DNA of 64,000 bases from Deinococcus rubellus (GCF_025244745.1 NZ_CP104213.1:1295501-1359500), one strand, 5' to 3'; positions 8,643 to 21,037 are shown, counted from the first letter of the stretch. A program made the numbers and translations. The notes: generated from the sequence alone by a model not told the origin.

Positions 8643-9256
8643 CGGGTCAGCACCGCGTAAAACACTTCGGTCACGCCGCCCTCGGCCAGCGCGTCGCGGC
8701 AGGCGCGCAGGGTTGCGCCAGTGGTCATCACATCATCGACCATCAGCAGGGGTTGCGAGAGTCCGGCTCCCGATAAGCTCAGGCCCTGGCCCCGCGCCGA
8801 GAATGCGCCGATCAGGTTGCCAAGGCGGGCCTGGCCGCTGAGCTTGGCCTGCTGGGTGGTGGCCCGGGTGCGGCGCAGGCTTTCCTGGTAGGGCAAACCC
8901 AGCTCACTGGCGACGCAGCGGGCCAGCAGCTCGGCGTGGTTGAAGCGGCGCTGACGCTGACGGCCCGCGTGCATCGGTACGGCGCTCACCGCCTTCAGAT
9001 GCCATTCATCCGGCACGCCGCGTGCCAGTGCTGCTCCCAAGACCTGCGCCAGATCGCGGTGGCCGCCGTATTTCAGCTCACGGGCAGCGCGGCGCAGGAC
9101 CGCCCTGTGCTCGCCCAGAATCACCAGATGCGGCGTGACGGCATTGCTGAGCATCGAGTGGCGTTCCAGGCGTGGGCGCAACTCGGCCCGGCAAGCCCTG
9201 CACAGCCCGCTCTCCCGGCCCAGCGCCGCTCCGCAGCCGGGACAGGGGCGCGGCAA
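8639..9256 (-). CDS. comF: ComF-family phosphoribosyltransferase-like protein
   Basis: About 205 aa. It opens with zinc-finger-like cysteines (CPGCG...CRAC) and ends with the type I PRTase PRPP loop (LLMVDDVMTTGATLRAC), the layout of ComF, needed for late DNA uptake in competent bacteria. Residues KYGGHRDLA and FNHAELLA are further family blocks. The start is uncertain: no ATG or GTG exists upstream in frame, so TTG (used here) or a nearby CTG must serve. The upstream gene on the same strand stops 30 nt before, so both probably share one mRNA. Confidence 0.85.
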   Translation of the reverse strand: MPRPCPGCGAALGRESGLCRACRAELRPRLERHSMLSNAVTPHLVILGEHRAVLRRAARELKYGGHRDLAQVLGAALARGVPDEWHLKAVSAVPMHAGRQRQRRFNHAELLARCVASELGLPYQESLRRTRATTQQAKLSGQARLGNLIGAFSARGQGLSLSGAGLSQPLLMVDDVMTTGATLRACRDALAEGGVTEVFYAVLTR

Positions 9257-9285
9257 CAGGGCACGCAGGAAGCCCGTCAGATCGC

Positions 9286-9828
9286 TCAGCGCCGCTCCTG
9301 GGCCGCCGAGAGTTCGTCCACGAACAGGGGCACTGTCTCAGCCTCGATTCTGGCCCAGGCCTCGTCCATGCCGTGCGGATTGGTGTAGAGCGCGGCCAGC
9401 GCGAGGCAGGCGTAATAGTGCCGCACGACCCGGCTGACCCCGGCCTGCCCCAGCCGGATGCGTTCGGAGGAGCTGAGCAGTTCGGCGAACAGATCGGGCT
9501 GCTCCAGCGCCGGGTGCCCGCCCTGGCGGATGGCGGCGCGAATGAAGTCGGCCACCTGCGCTGGATTGTGCCAGAAGCCGAACAGCAAGGTCTCGGTCAT
9601 GGCGTCCAGGCGGCGGAGGGTGCCCGGTGCACAGGCCCGCGAGATCATCTGGCGGGCCAGTGCCTGACGCTGATTGCGGGCCAGGCCGTACTCGCCCAGC
9701 GTCAGTTGAGGGCTGCCGGGCATCAGTGCGCCGCCGAGGGTGCGCCGCAGCCGGTAGGCCACGACGTAATGCTGGTATTCGAGCAGCAGTTCGCTGACCG
9801 GACTGGGCGGGGGAGGAGCGGAAGGCAC
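9286..9828 (-). CDS. Conserved hypothetical helical protein upstream of comF
   Basis: 180 aa, almost all predicted helix, with segments YQHYVVAYRLRRTLGG, ERIRLGQAGVSRVVRHYYACL and a DEAWARIEAETVPLFVDEL end. No family is recognised. The GTG start is fixed by a TAGACT -10 box 6 nt before it, predicting a leaderless transcript that would also carry comF. Its partner could hint at DNA uptake, but nothing in the protein itself shows this. Confidence 0.75.
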   Translation of the reverse strand: MPSAPPPPSPVSELLLEYQHYVVAYRLRRTLGGALMPGSPQLTLGEYGLARNQRQALARQMISRACAPGTLRRLDAMTETLLFGFWHNPAQVADFIRAAIRQGGHPALEQPDLFAELLSSSERIRLGQAGVSRVVRHYYACLALAALYTNPHGMDEAWARIEAETVPLFVDELSAAQERR

Positions 9829-9892
9829 GCCGAAAGTCTAGGCCGCAGGCGGGCGGGCAACCGTGACCCGGCGCGAAGTCTGGCCGCACCGC

Positions 9893-9898
9893 TAGACT
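9893..9898 (+). promoter_or_regulatory. -10 box deciding the MocR gene start
   Basis: TAGACT ends 3 nt before ATG 9902 but 6 nt before the next in-frame GTG (9905). Since the common spacing in this window is 6-7 nt, the leaderless start may be the GTG, shortening the protein by one residue. Confidence 0.5.
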
Positions 9899-9901
9899 TA
9901 A

Positions 9902-11341
9902 ATGGTGCTGCCGCTGCTGCCTGCCTTGCCCAACGAATCCCAGCATGCCCGCGTGACCCGCGCCCTGCGGGAAGGCATTCAGATGGGCCTGCTGGCTCCC
10001 GGCGAGAAGTTGCCCGGCAGCCGTGAACTGGCCCGCCACTGGGGGGTCGCCCGCAATACCGTGACCGGAGTGCTGGAGCAGCTTCAGGCCGAGGGCTACC
10101 TTGACGTCCGGGCGCGCAGCGGCACGATGGTGGCCGAATTGCCGCCGCAGCCGAGCGCGCCTGAAGCGCTGGCGAGTCCGCCGCTGGCGCTCAGTGCCTG
10201 GGCACGCCGGGCGCTGGAATCCCAGGGCCGCCCGCCCGGCGTCGCCGTCTGGACCGGGCGCTCGGAGCAGGGGAGTCAGGCCGAGTGGACCGATTTCCGG
10301 CTGGGTCAGTCGCCCAGCGGTTTGTTTCCCTCGGCGCAGTGGGCGCAGGCGCTGGCCAAGCACGCCTACGACGCCGCCAGCAGCCCGCCTGATCCGCGCG
10401 GCCCGCTGGTGACCCGCCTGGCGCTGTGCGAGTGGCTGCGCCGGGAGCGCGGCGCACGCCTCACGCCCGACATGTTGCTGCTGACCGGCGGCGCGCAGGA
10501 AGCCCTCGACGCCCTCTCGCGGCTGCTGCTGGAAGCGGGCCGGGTGGCGGCGCTCGAAGACCCCGGCTACCCCGGCGCGCGGGCGGCGTTCCAGGCCACC
10601 GGCGCGAGTCTGTGGCCGCTGGCGGTGGACGCCCAGGGCGTGTTGCCTAACGGTTTGCCGCCCCGAGCGGTGCTGGCCTACCTGACGCCCGGTCCCCAGT
10701 TTCCCACCGGGGTCACGCTCTCGGCGGCGCGGCGATCGGCCCTCCTCGACTGGTCGCGGCGCAGCGGCGCGTGGCTGATCGAGGACGACTACGCCGCCGA
10801 TCTGCACTACGCAGCCCGCCCGCCTGCCGCGCTGCAAGGCCAGGCCCCCGAACGGGTCATGCTGCTCGGCACCTTCAGCCAGAGCCTCGCGCCCGCCCTC
10901 CGGAGCGGCTATCTGGTGGCCCCGGTTCACGTCACCGAACTGCTGACCCGCACCCGCCCCGTGACCCAGCGCACCCCGCCGACCCTCGACGCGCTGGCGC
11001 TGGCCGAATTTCTGTCGGGTGGCGGCTATGCCAAGCACCTGCGCCGCGCCCGCAGCGAACTCAGAAGCCGCCACGACACGCTGCTCTCGGCCCTGCAAAG
11101 CGCGCTGCCGGGCTGGTCGCCGCGCCCGGTGCCCGCTGGGACGCACCTGTATCTGCCGCTGCCGCCTGGCCTGAGCGAACTGGAGGTGCAGCGCCGTGCC
11201 GCCCAGGCGGGCGTGGGCCTGAGTGTGGCCGGTGAGCTGCGTCTGCGCGCCGGCGAGGCCGCGCTGCTGCTGGCCTTTGCCCACCTGACGCCGCCTGCCA
11301 TCCGGGAAGGCGTCGAGCGCCTGGCAGGGGCGCTGCGCTGA
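9902..11341 (+). CDS. MocR/PdxR-type regulator: GntR HTH plus aminotransferase-like domain lacking the PLP lysine
   Basis: 479 aa. Residues about 8-80 are a GntR winged helix (GEKLPGSRELARHWGVARNTV). Residues about 110-475 are a fold-type I aminotransferase domain with LLTGGAQEALD, EDPGYPGARAAF and IEDDYAADLHY. In MocR proteins such as GabR the PLP Schiff-base lysine sits in the block GTFSK; here that block reads GTFSQSLAPALR, with Gln327 (codon CAG at 10880-10882). The usual HQFPTG block is also altered (PQFPTG). It therefore probably cannot form the internal aldimine, and may sense a ligand other than PLP or act apo. No vitamin B6 or transporter operon is adjacent, except a BMP-type binding protein gene downstream. 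Confidence 0.87.
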   Translation: MVLPLLPALPNESQHARVTRALREGIQMGLLAPGEKLPGSRELARHWGVARNTVTGVLEQLQAEGYLDVRARSGTMVAELPPQPSAPEALASPPLALSAWARRALESQGRPPGVAVWTGRSEQGSQAEWTDFRLGQSPSGLFPSAQWAQALAKHAYDAASSPPDPRGPLVTRLALCEWLRRERGARLTPDMLLLTGGAQEALDALSRLLLEAGRVAALEDPGYPGARAAFQATGASLWPLAVDAQGVLPNGLPPRAVLAYLTPGPQFPTGVTLSAARRSALLDWSRRSGAWLIEDDYAADLHYAARPPAALQGQAPERVMLLGTFSQSLAPALRSGYLVAPVHVTELLTRTRPVTQRTPPTLDALALAEFLSGGGYAKHLRRARSELRSRHDTLLSALQSALPGWSPRPVPAGTHLYLPLPPGLSELEVQRRAAQAGVGLSVAGELRLRAGEAALLLAFAHLTPPAIREGVERLAGALR

Positions 11342-11436
11342 GTCGCCGCCGCCCATCTTCACACTTCCGACCTCACAATTCTGGGCCTGATTGGTGCGTC
11401 AGAACGGCGTGACAGCGCCTTGGACAAGATGCGGGT

Positions 11437-12627
11437 ATGGCTCTCGTTCACCGCTGGACCGTTGCTACCGCTGCTGTGCTGCTCGCCCTCTCTACCGCCT
11501 GCGCTGCCCAGGTTGCGCCCGCCCAGGCTGCGCCTACCAAAATTGTTGCTGTTCAGACCGGTTCCACCAAAGCCGTGCCGCTCAAGGTCGGCATCGCCTT
11601 TGATACCGGCGGCAAAAATGACCGCTCCTTCAATCAGGCTGCCTGGGAAGGCGCGCAGCGTGCCGCCAAGGACTTCGGCGTGAAGCTGAGTCTGTTCACG
11701 CCCACGGAAGATGCCCAGGGTGTCGCCACGCGCGGGGCCGAACCGCTGGCCCAGGGCGGCGCGGATCTGGTGATCGGCATCGGCTTTGCCAACAAGGACA
11801 GCGTCGAGGAGGCCGCCCGCAACCACAGCGGGGCCAAGTTCGCGGTGGTGGACGATCTGCCTACCGGCGACAACACTGTCGGGCTGCGCTTCCGCGAGCA
11901 GGAAGGCTCGTTTCTGGTCGGCTACATCGCGGGCAAGACCAGCAGCACCGGGCGGGTGGGCTTCGTCGGCGGGCAGGACGTACCCGTGATTCACAAGTTC
12001 GAGGCAGGCTTCAAGGCGGGTGTGAAATTCGTCTGCCCGAGCTGTCAGGTCTTCTCGGCCTATATCGGCACCACCCCGGCGGCCTGGAACGACACGGCCA
12101 CGGCGGGCAAGCTGGCTGCCTCGATGCAAAAGCGCGGCGCGGACATCATCTTTGCGGCGGCGGGCGGCAGTGGCGCGGGCGTGGTGGCGCAGGTCAACGC
12201 CGCACAGTGCCTGAAGGCCGTCGCTTTGCCTCAGGGCGTTACCTTCAAGTCTGATCTGTTCGCGGCGCTGCCTAAGAGTGACGCTTACCAGAAGCGCTGC
12301 GCGGGCGACAGCCGCCCGACCTTCTTCATCGGCGTGGACAGCAATCAGAATTACCTGGGCGACGACGACAAGAACCCCGCCACCCTCAACCATGGCCTGA
12401 CCAGCATGGTCAAGCGGGTGGACAACGTGGTGTACAGCCTTATTCAGGACATGACGCGGCAGCAGAACTGGCGCACTGGCGATCAGAGTTATGGTCTGAG
12501 CAACGGCGGCGTCGGCTACGCGCTCGACACCTACAACCGCGCGCTGATCAGCCCGGACCTCAAAACCCTGCTCGATAAGGTGCAGCATCTGATCGTCTAC
12601 CGTTCGATCAAGGTGCCGGTGAAATAA
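11437..12627 (+). CDS. BMP-family ABC transporter substrate-binding protein
   Basis: 396 aa. A signal peptide (about 1-23; Cys22 in LSTAC could be a poor lipobox) leads to a PnrA/Med-type basic membrane protein: KVGIAFDTGGKNDRSFNQAAWEGA is the family's start and GFVGGQDVPVIHKFEAGF its middle signature. Such proteins bind nucleosides or purine-like ligands for an ABC importer. No permease or ATPase genes lie next to it, so it must work with a transporter encoded elsewhere. Residues NTQCGNAPY are absent here; Cys pairs (CPSC, about residue 195) might form a disulfide. Confidence 0.9.
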   Translation: MALVHRWTVATAAVLLALSTACAAQVAPAQAAPTKIVAVQTGSTKAVPLKVGIAFDTGGKNDRSFNQAAWEGAQRAAKDFGVKLSLFTPTEDAQGVATRGAEPLAQGGADLVIGIGFANKDSVEEAARNHSGAKFAVVDDLPTGDNTVGLRFREQEGSFLVGYIAGKTSSTGRVGFVGGQDVPVIHKFEAGFKAGVKFVCPSCQVFSAYIGTTPAAWNDTATAGKLAASMQKRGADIIFAAAGGSGAGVVAQVNAAQCLKAVALPQGVTFKSDLFAALPKSDAYQKRCAGDSRPTFFIGVDSNQNYLGDDDKNPATLNHGLTSMVKRVDNVVYSLIQDMTRQQNWRTGDQSYGLSNGGVGYALDTYNRALISPDLKTLLDKVQHLIVYRSIKVPVK

Positions 12628-12749
12628 GCGGTCAGAGATAGATCAGGTCAGGGTGAGGCGAGGTGGTGATTCAGGGCCGGTCTTCACCTCGCTCCTTTGT
12701 CGCTGCCGCCACTGTTCTCTGTCGAGGCCGTCTCAGCGGTCAGCCCCTC

Positions 12750-13058
12750 TCAACCATCAAACTCTTTTTCCAGCCAGGCCACCTGCCCGCCCTCCGCCGT
12801 CAGCGCTTGCCCGGCCTGAACCAGAAAATGCTCACGGGCGGTCTCGGCGTCGGCGCGTGTGAGCTGGTAAGCCGCAGGGTCGGCCAGCACGGCCTTGAGC
12901 GTGTCGAGCACCCGGACCCCGCTGAGCGGTTGGTCGCCCAGGGTCATATCGCTTCGGTAATTGACCAGATAATCCAGGGCGAAAAAGGCCGGTTCAGTGA
13001 CGCAGCCGCCCGTGTAAGGTATCAGGCCGGGCGCGTGGAAGGTGATGGCCGGGGTCAT
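12750..13058 (-). CDS. Hypothetical protein (102 aa)
   Basis: Small protein beginning TPAITFHAPGLIPYTGGCVTE, with a central LDYLVNYRSDMTLG and a C-terminal helical part rich in Ala and Glu. Family not recognised. The frame is open upstream, but the ATG used is fixed by a TACACT -10 box 7 nt before it. It converges with the BMP-binding-protein gene; the 120-bp space between their stops holds no clear terminator. Confidence 0.6.
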   Translation of the reverse strand: MTPAITFHAPGLIPYTGGCVTEPAFFALDYLVNYRSDMTLGDQPLSGVRVLDTLKAVLADPAAYQLTRADAETAREHFLVQAGQALTAEGGQVAWLEKEFDG

Positions 13059-13160
13059 GCCGCTCAGTGTAGCGGCGGCGCTCCAGCGCTTGCCAGCTGA
13101 ATGGGGAAACACAGGCGTTTGCGAGTGTTCCCCCAAATTCTGTCGAAATTCGTCTCAGGC

Positions 13161-13361
13161 TCAGGCCAGCAGGGCGCGCTGCTGAGGCGAGGACAGCAAA
13201 GTGGTGCGTCCGCGCAGGTAAAGATCGTCGAGAAGGCGGGCACCAAAAATCTTGGTGATGAGCGACAGTCGGTATTCCAGCACATGCCCGGCCAGCTTCA
13301 AGCGGACCCGGTCGTTGGTGCCTGGAACCCACACGCAGTCAATCGGCTGAGTTTCATTCAT
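13161..13361 (-). CDS. Hypothetical small protein (66 aa)
   Basis: Starts MNETQPIDCVWVPGTNDRVR and continues with a helical segment rich in Leu and Arg. The start is well supported by an AAAGGAG ribosome site 6 nt upstream (complement of the CTCCTTT at about 13368-13374), unusual here where many genes are leaderless. A TAGACT box (complement of 13446-13451) would give a leader of about 70 nt. No family recognised. Confidence 0.55.
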   Translation of the reverse strand: MNETQPIDCVWVPGTNDRVRLKLAGHVLEYRLSLITKIFGARLLDDLYLRGRTTLLSSPQQRALLA

Positions 13362-13577
13362 GGAGGCTCCTTTGTAGAGATAGGCAACGCTACCGCAGTC
13401 CGACCCGGTGGCCTGACAGCGAGCATTCCTTTGTGGTCTGGGCAGTCTAGGCCACGACCATGCCGTTCTGGCAAGAGAACGAAGAAGCCTCCTTTACTCT
13501 TGGATCATGAGCTGAAAGTACAACCCGGTGGGTCAGACTTTTAGAGAGTGGTGAAAACGGTGACATGCCGCCTTGCA

Positions 13578-14606
13578 TCACTCAACAATGCGCGCTTCCG
13601 CCAGCATTTCGGAAAGTCTCGACAGAGCGCGGCTGTATTTCTTGGCGTATGCGCCGTGCTTGTAGCTTTCGTCAAACAACTGGCCGAGGCTGATGCCGCT
13701 GAAGGCCGCGCCCAGGCCCAGGTCGTAGAGCTTGTCGATGAAATGCACGAAGCGCAGCGCCACGTTCTGATCGCGCATGGGGGTGAGGCCTGACACGCCC
13801 AGCGCCCCGACCCCCGAGAGCAGCCGGGCGAAGCGCGAGGGGTGCACCTCCAGCAGCAGGCGGTTGAGGTCGCGGTGGGGGAGCAGGGCCAGGGTCACCG
13901 GGTTCTGGCGCTGCTGCCAGGTACCGAACTCGGCCTCGCTCATGATCTGGGCGGGCACGGCTCCGCGCTGGCGGTAATCCGGGCCGTCGAGCTGGAGGTT
14001 GCGGAAGCGGCTGGCGATGCCCTTGATCTGGCGCTCGAAGTCGCGGGCATTGAAGCGGCCCTGGCCCAGCGCGCCCGGCTCGGTGTTGCTGGTGGTGACC
14101 ACCCAGGTGCCACCGGGCATCAGCTGGCCCAGAAAGGTATTGGCCATGTGGGTATTGCCGGGGTCGTCGAGTTCGAACTCGTCAATCAGCAGCAGGTCGT
14201 GGTCCTTGAAAGTCTCTACTGCCCGCACCATGCCCAGCGCCCCGATGACGTACATCAGGTCCTGAAAGCTCATCAGCGCTGTTCTGGCAGGTCGTGCCCG
14301 GCTGACGGCAGCGTGATAGGTGCTGGCCAGCAGGTGCGTCTTGCCGACCCCGAAACCGCCGTCGAGGTAAATACCCTGGCCCTCGGGCGGCGGACGCTTG
14401 AACAGCCGGAAGCTGCCGCTGCGCCCGCTACGCCCGGCCTGCTGCGCCAACGCTTCCAGCGCGTCTCTGGCCTGAGTCTGCGAGGGAAAGGCGGGATTGG
14501 GCTGGTAGTTCTCGAAGCTGACCCCGGCGAAGCGGGCGCTGGGGGTCAGGCCCTCGGTGAGCTGCGCCGGGGTCAGGCTGGGGCGGCGGGCGGTGAGGTC
14601 AATCAC
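13578..14606 (-). CDS. zapE: ZapE/AFG1-type AAA ATPase
   Basis: About 342 aa from the GTG used. Walker A GGFGVGKTHLL (about 83-93) and Walker B LLLIDEFELDDPG are those of the AFG1/ZapE family, which in E. coli associates with the Z-ring. The C-terminal blocks ASRFRNLQLDGPDYRQ and ALRFVHFIDKLYDLG also match. The frame is open to an ATG 51 nt further upstream inside manA; the GTG directly after the manA stop (7-nt gap) gives the family's usual N-terminus. The two genes are clearly one transcript. Confidence 0.88.
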   Translation of the reverse strand: MIDLTARRPSLTPAQLTEGLTPSARFAGVSFENYQPNPAFPSQTQARDALEALAQQAGRSGRSGSFRLFKRPPPEGQGIYLDGGFGVGKTHLLASTYHAAVSRARPARTALMSFQDLMYVIGALGMVRAVETFKDHDLLLIDEFELDDPGNTHMANTFLGQLMPGGTWVVTTSNTEPGALGQGRFNARDFERQIKGIASRFRNLQLDGPDYRQRGAVPAQIMSEAEFGTWQQRQNPVTLALLPHRDLNRLLLEVHPSRFARLLSGVGALGVSGLTPMRDQNVALRFVHFIDKLYDLGLGAAFSGISLGQLFDESYKHGAYAKKYSRALSRLSEMLAEARIVE

Positions 14607-14613
14607 GGGCGGC

Positions 14614-15603
14614 TCAGGGCTGCTCGGGCGGCAGACTGGAGCGCAGCAGCCGCACATCTTTGCCGATTGCCTCCAGCAGGTAGGGACCGGTGTGTGCCGA
14701 CACCACTACCGTGTCCAGCGGACTCAGGGTGAGCACCCCGGCGGCCGTCCTGACATCCAACTGGCCGCGCAGCAGCGTCAGGGCGTGCAGGCTCAGGCCG
14801 CGCGTGTGGCCCTCCAGGCGCTCGCCCGCCTCGATCTCGGCCACGTCCAGCCGGAAATATGGGCACTCGGCCACCGTTGCCGCCTCCGCCGCGCCCAGGG
14901 GAGGCAGCGGCACGATTTCGGCGCTCAGGTCGGCCCGCGTCACCCTGACCGACTCCTCGATGTGCAGTTTGCGCCCGGCGCTGGCGGGACGGTCCCAGTC
15001 GTAGACCCGGTAGGTGGTGTCGCTGGTCTGCTGCACCTCGTAGAGAAAGGTACCCGGCCCCAGTGCGTGTAGCGTTCCGGCAGCGATGAACACGGTGTCG
15101 CCCGCTTTGACCGCCTGCTCGTCGGCCATGTCCAGCACCTGGCCCGCCCGGATGGCCTGCGCCAGCGCTTCCGGGGTGGTGCCAGACTTGACGCCGACCA
15201 GAATCTTCGCGCCGGGGTCGGTCTCGATGAAGTTCCAGGCCTCGGTCTTGCCGAACTCATTCTCGCCCACCAGTTCGCGGGCCTGCTCGTCGTTGGGGTG
15301 CACCTGCACGCTGAGCCACTCCTTGCAGTCGAGCAGCTTGATCAGCAGCGGAAAGCGCCCGCCGAAGCGCCGTGAGGTGCCCTCGCCCAGAAAGATGTCG
15401 CCCAAGTCGGCCAGCACTTTCTTTACCGTCTGCCCGTCCCTGGGGCCGCCTTCCACCGCATTGCCCTCGAACACCACCCAAGCTTCGCCGATGGGTGTTT
15501 CTCCTTGCGGCACCGACTTGAGCCGCTGGCCGCCCCAGACGCGGGCGTGGTACTGGGGCCGGAGCTTGTAGAGAAAAGGGGGCAGGGGCGCGGGGGTGGT
15601 CAT
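14614..15603 (-). CDS. manA: Class I (short type) mannose-6-phosphate isomerase
   Basis: 329 aa. Interconverts mannose-6-P and fructose-6-P, feeding mannose sugars. Zinc ligands are visible: Gln100 and His102 (VQVHPND), Glu121 (KTEAW) and His179 (AAGTLHALG). The N-terminal LRPQYHARVWGG and the length match the short ManA/Pmi form found in Bacillus. A TATCCT box 6 nt before the ATG predicts leaderless transcription, and zapE follows after 7 nt. Confidence 0.93.
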   Translation of the reverse strand: MTTPAPLPPFLYKLRPQYHARVWGGQRLKSVPQGETPIGEAWVVFEGNAVEGGPRDGQTVKKVLADLGDIFLGEGTSRRFGGRFPLLIKLLDCKEWLSVQVHPNDEQARELVGENEFGKTEAWNFIETDPGAKILVGVKSGTTPEALAQAIRAGQVLDMADEQAVKAGDTVFIAAGTLHALGPGTFLYEVQQTSDTTYRVYDWDRPASAGRKLHIEESVRVTRADLSAEIVPLPPLGAAEAATVAECPYFRLDVAEIEAGERLEGHTRGLSLHALTLLRGQLDVRTAAGVLTLSPLDTVVVSAHTGPYLLEAIGKDVRLLRSSLPPEQP

Positions 15604-15652
15604 GGATACAGGATAGCGAAGCGGGCGCGGCTATGAACGCGGGAAGCCGAAG

Positions 15653-15946
15653 TCAGCCTTTTAGCGCTGCCACCAGCTCAGTCTTGCTCATCTTGCTGCG
15701 GCCCTTCACGCCCGCTTCTCTGGCGCGGTTGTAAAGTTCGTCGCGGCTCAATCTGGGGAGCGCCGTACTGGGGTTACCAGTACCCTGGGTGCGTGTATTC
15801 GGCGTTCGGCCTTCCTCGCGGCGGTGCTTGTTGACGGTACGGGCGGCGATCTCCTCGGCCTCGACTTCGCTTTTGCCGCTGCGGCGCTCACTGGCCTTGA
15901 CATGCTGGTACTGGCGTTCGTCTTTACCGCTCCAGGCGTCGGGCAT
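15653..15946 (-). CDS. Small basic protein with C-terminal Rho_N/SAP-like helix pair
   Basis: 97 aa. Residues about 1-50 (WSGKDERQYQHVKASERRSGKSEVEAEEIAARTVNK) are a charged helical region seen in small proteins sometimes labelled plasmid-stabilisation-like. The end, LSRDELYNRAREAGVKGRSKMSKTELVAALK, is a Rho N-terminal (SAP-like) motif that can bind nucleic acid. A GGAGG site 7 nt upstream supports the ATG. The label 'plasmid stabilisation' is only historical; no toxin partner is next to it. Confidence 0.75.
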   Translation of the reverse strand: MPDAWSGKDERQYQHVKASERRSGKSEVEAEEIAARTVNKHRREEGRTPNTRTQGTGNPSTALPRLSRDELYNRAREAGVKGRSKMSKTELVAALKG

Positions 15947-16054
15947 CCTTGTTCCTCCCTGTGATCACTTTAAACCTGCGCTCACCTTAAAACCGGGCCG
16001 CGCTGCTGAGGTGAAAGAACGCCTCCTTAAAGGCTGAGCGGCTTATCATGAGGT

Positions 16055-16294
16055 ATGAATCTTATGGCCCGTATTGTGGGGATCGTCGGCGTGGTGCTGA
16101 TCGTGGTGGCGCTGGCGCTGCTGTTCGGCAACGTGATTACCATCAACAAGCTCGACGCCATCGCCTCGGCGCTGCGAACGAACGTCACCACCAACCCGTC
16201 GCCGGGCGTGATGCTGACCTTTGGCCTGGGCACCATCGGTGGTCTGCTGGCCGGAGCGGGCGGGGCCATGATGGTGAGGAGTCGGCGGGCCTAG
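16055..16294 (+). CDS. Small two-helix membrane protein
   Basis: 79 aa. Two hydrophobic segments (IVGIVGVVLIVVALALLFG, about 7-25, and GVMLTFGLGTIGGLLAGAGGAMMV, about 50-73) flank a short polar loop. A TATCAT box lies 5 nt before the ATG. Its TAG stop and the stop of ywbE on the other strand lie in the same CTAG. No family recognised. Confidence 0.65.
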   Translation: MNLMARIVGIVGVVLIVVALALLFGNVITINKLDAIASALRTNVTTNPSPGVMLTFGLGTIGGLLAGAGGAMMVRSRRA

Positions 16295-16497
16295 TTCTCC
16301 GGCGTCACGAGGGCTTGCACCCGGCCCACCACGCCCGAAGTGAGGCGCACTTTGATGCCGTGCGGGTGGGTGGCCGAGCTGGTCAGCAGCGCCGACACCA
16401 CGCCGCGAGTGAGCTGGCCGCTGGCCTGATGGTGTTTCTGGATGACGTCCACAGTGAGGCCGGGGCGGACTTGGGAGCGGGGTGGGGGAGGCGTCAT
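16291..16497 (-). CDS. ywbE: YwbE-family protein
   Basis: 68 aa covering the whole family: RPGLTVDVIQKHHQASGQLT, then RGVVSALLTSSATHPHGIKVRL and VGRVQ, a compact beta-barrel-like protein of unknown role. The start overlaps the stop of the HAD gene (ATGA), so both are co-translated. Confidence 0.9.
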   Translation of the reverse strand: MTPPPPRSQVRPGLTVDVIQKHHQASGQLTRGVVSALLTSSATHPHGIKVRLTSGVVGRVQALVTPEN

Positions 16498-17162
16498 GCT
16501 GACACATCCAGAATGGACTTCACCACTTGACTCAAACTGCCCGACACGTCCGCCCTCGCCAGCGGATTCTGCGCCTGTCCTGTCCGTTCCACGAAGGCCG
16601 TCTTCAGCCCCGCCGCCTTCGCCCCGGTAACGTCCCAGCCGTGCGCGGCGATGAGCCAGCTCTGGGCCGCTTCTGCGCCTGCTTCGCGCAGGCCGTACTC
16701 GTAGGCGGCCCGCCGCGGCTTGAGTGTGCAGGCCGCGTCCACCGAGAGCGCGCCGTGCAGCAGGTCGCGCAGCCCGGCATTGTCCAGCTGGGCTTCCAGC
16801 ACATCGAGCTTGTTGTTGGTCAGGGCATAGGGCTTTGCGCCGCCGTCTTTGAGCAGTTGCAGCCCTTCACGGGTATCGGGATGAGGCGGCAGCGACTTCA
16901 TGGTGCGGGCCACCTCGTCGGCCAGCCCGTCCGGAACCGGCTGCTGACGCCCCTGCCCCAGCGCACTCAGGGCGGCCTTGCCCAGCGCCGAGAAGTCGCG
17001 GTAATCGCCGGTCACGGTGTGCGTCAGGGCCAGTTGTAGTAACAGCTGAAACCACTGCTTGCGCGCCGCGACTTCCCCGAAGGCGTTGCCAAACAGCGGA
17101 TCGAGCGCCGACAAGTCGAGCAGCGTTTCGTTGACATCGAGGAACACCGTGGGCGTGGACAT
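16494..17162 (-). CDS. HAD-superfamily hydrolase, haloacid dehalogenase type II-like
   Basis: 222 aa. Motif I VFLDVNETLLDL (nucleophile Asp9), motif II ALTNN, motif III Lys in TLKPRRAAYEY, and motif IV-like AAHGWDVTGAKAAGL are in the order of L-2-haloacid dehalogenase-type HADs. The Asp+2 residue is Asn rather than Asp, as dehalogenases lack the phosphatase acid. Natural substrate unknown. A TAAGCT box 6 nt before the ATG predicts leaderless transcription; ywbE follows with a 4-nt overlap. Confidence 0.87.
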   Translation of the reverse strand: MSTPTVFLDVNETLLDLSALDPLFGNAFGEVAARKQWFQLLLQLALTHTVTGDYRDFSALGKAALSALGQGRQQPVPDGLADEVARTMKSLPPHPDTREGLQLLKDGGAKPYALTNNKLDVLEAQLDNAGLRDLLHGALSVDAACTLKPRRAAYEYGLREAGAEAAQSWLIAAHGWDVTGAKAAGLKTAFVERTGQAQNPLARADVSGSLSQVVKSILDVSA

Positions 17163-17234
17163 GGCCGCAGCTTAGCCGCCGCGCCGCCGAATCGGAGTGA
17201 GGCGGACGTAAACCGGACTTGGTCCAGACAACGA

Positions 17235-17266
17235 AACCCGCTCCACCGTGCAGGCTGGAGCGGGTT
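17235..17266 (-). terminator. Hairpin terminator of the purine cluster
   Basis: An 11-bp perfect stem (AACCCGCTCCA at 17235-17245, complement at 17256-17266) with 10-nt loop stands 16 bp after the purF stop. On the minus strand it is followed by TTCGTTGTC, a short U-rich run. Confidence 0.65.
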
Positions 17267-17281
17267 GTGGGCGCGTCGGGT

Positions 17282-18721
<1,440 letters not shown>

Positions 18722-18793
18722 TGGGTTGTCCTTTGGAGCGGTCAGTCCATCTTGCTGCTGTGCGAGTTTGCCTGGTGGCCCCCTCAACTGCGC

Positions 18794-21033
<2,240 letters not shown>

Positions 21034-21037
<4 letters not shown>

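Noticed and set aside
9338..11362. 674-codon frame opposite the MocR gene
   Set aside because: Arg/Gln-rich antisense translation; the sense strand has clear HTH and aminotransferase blocks.
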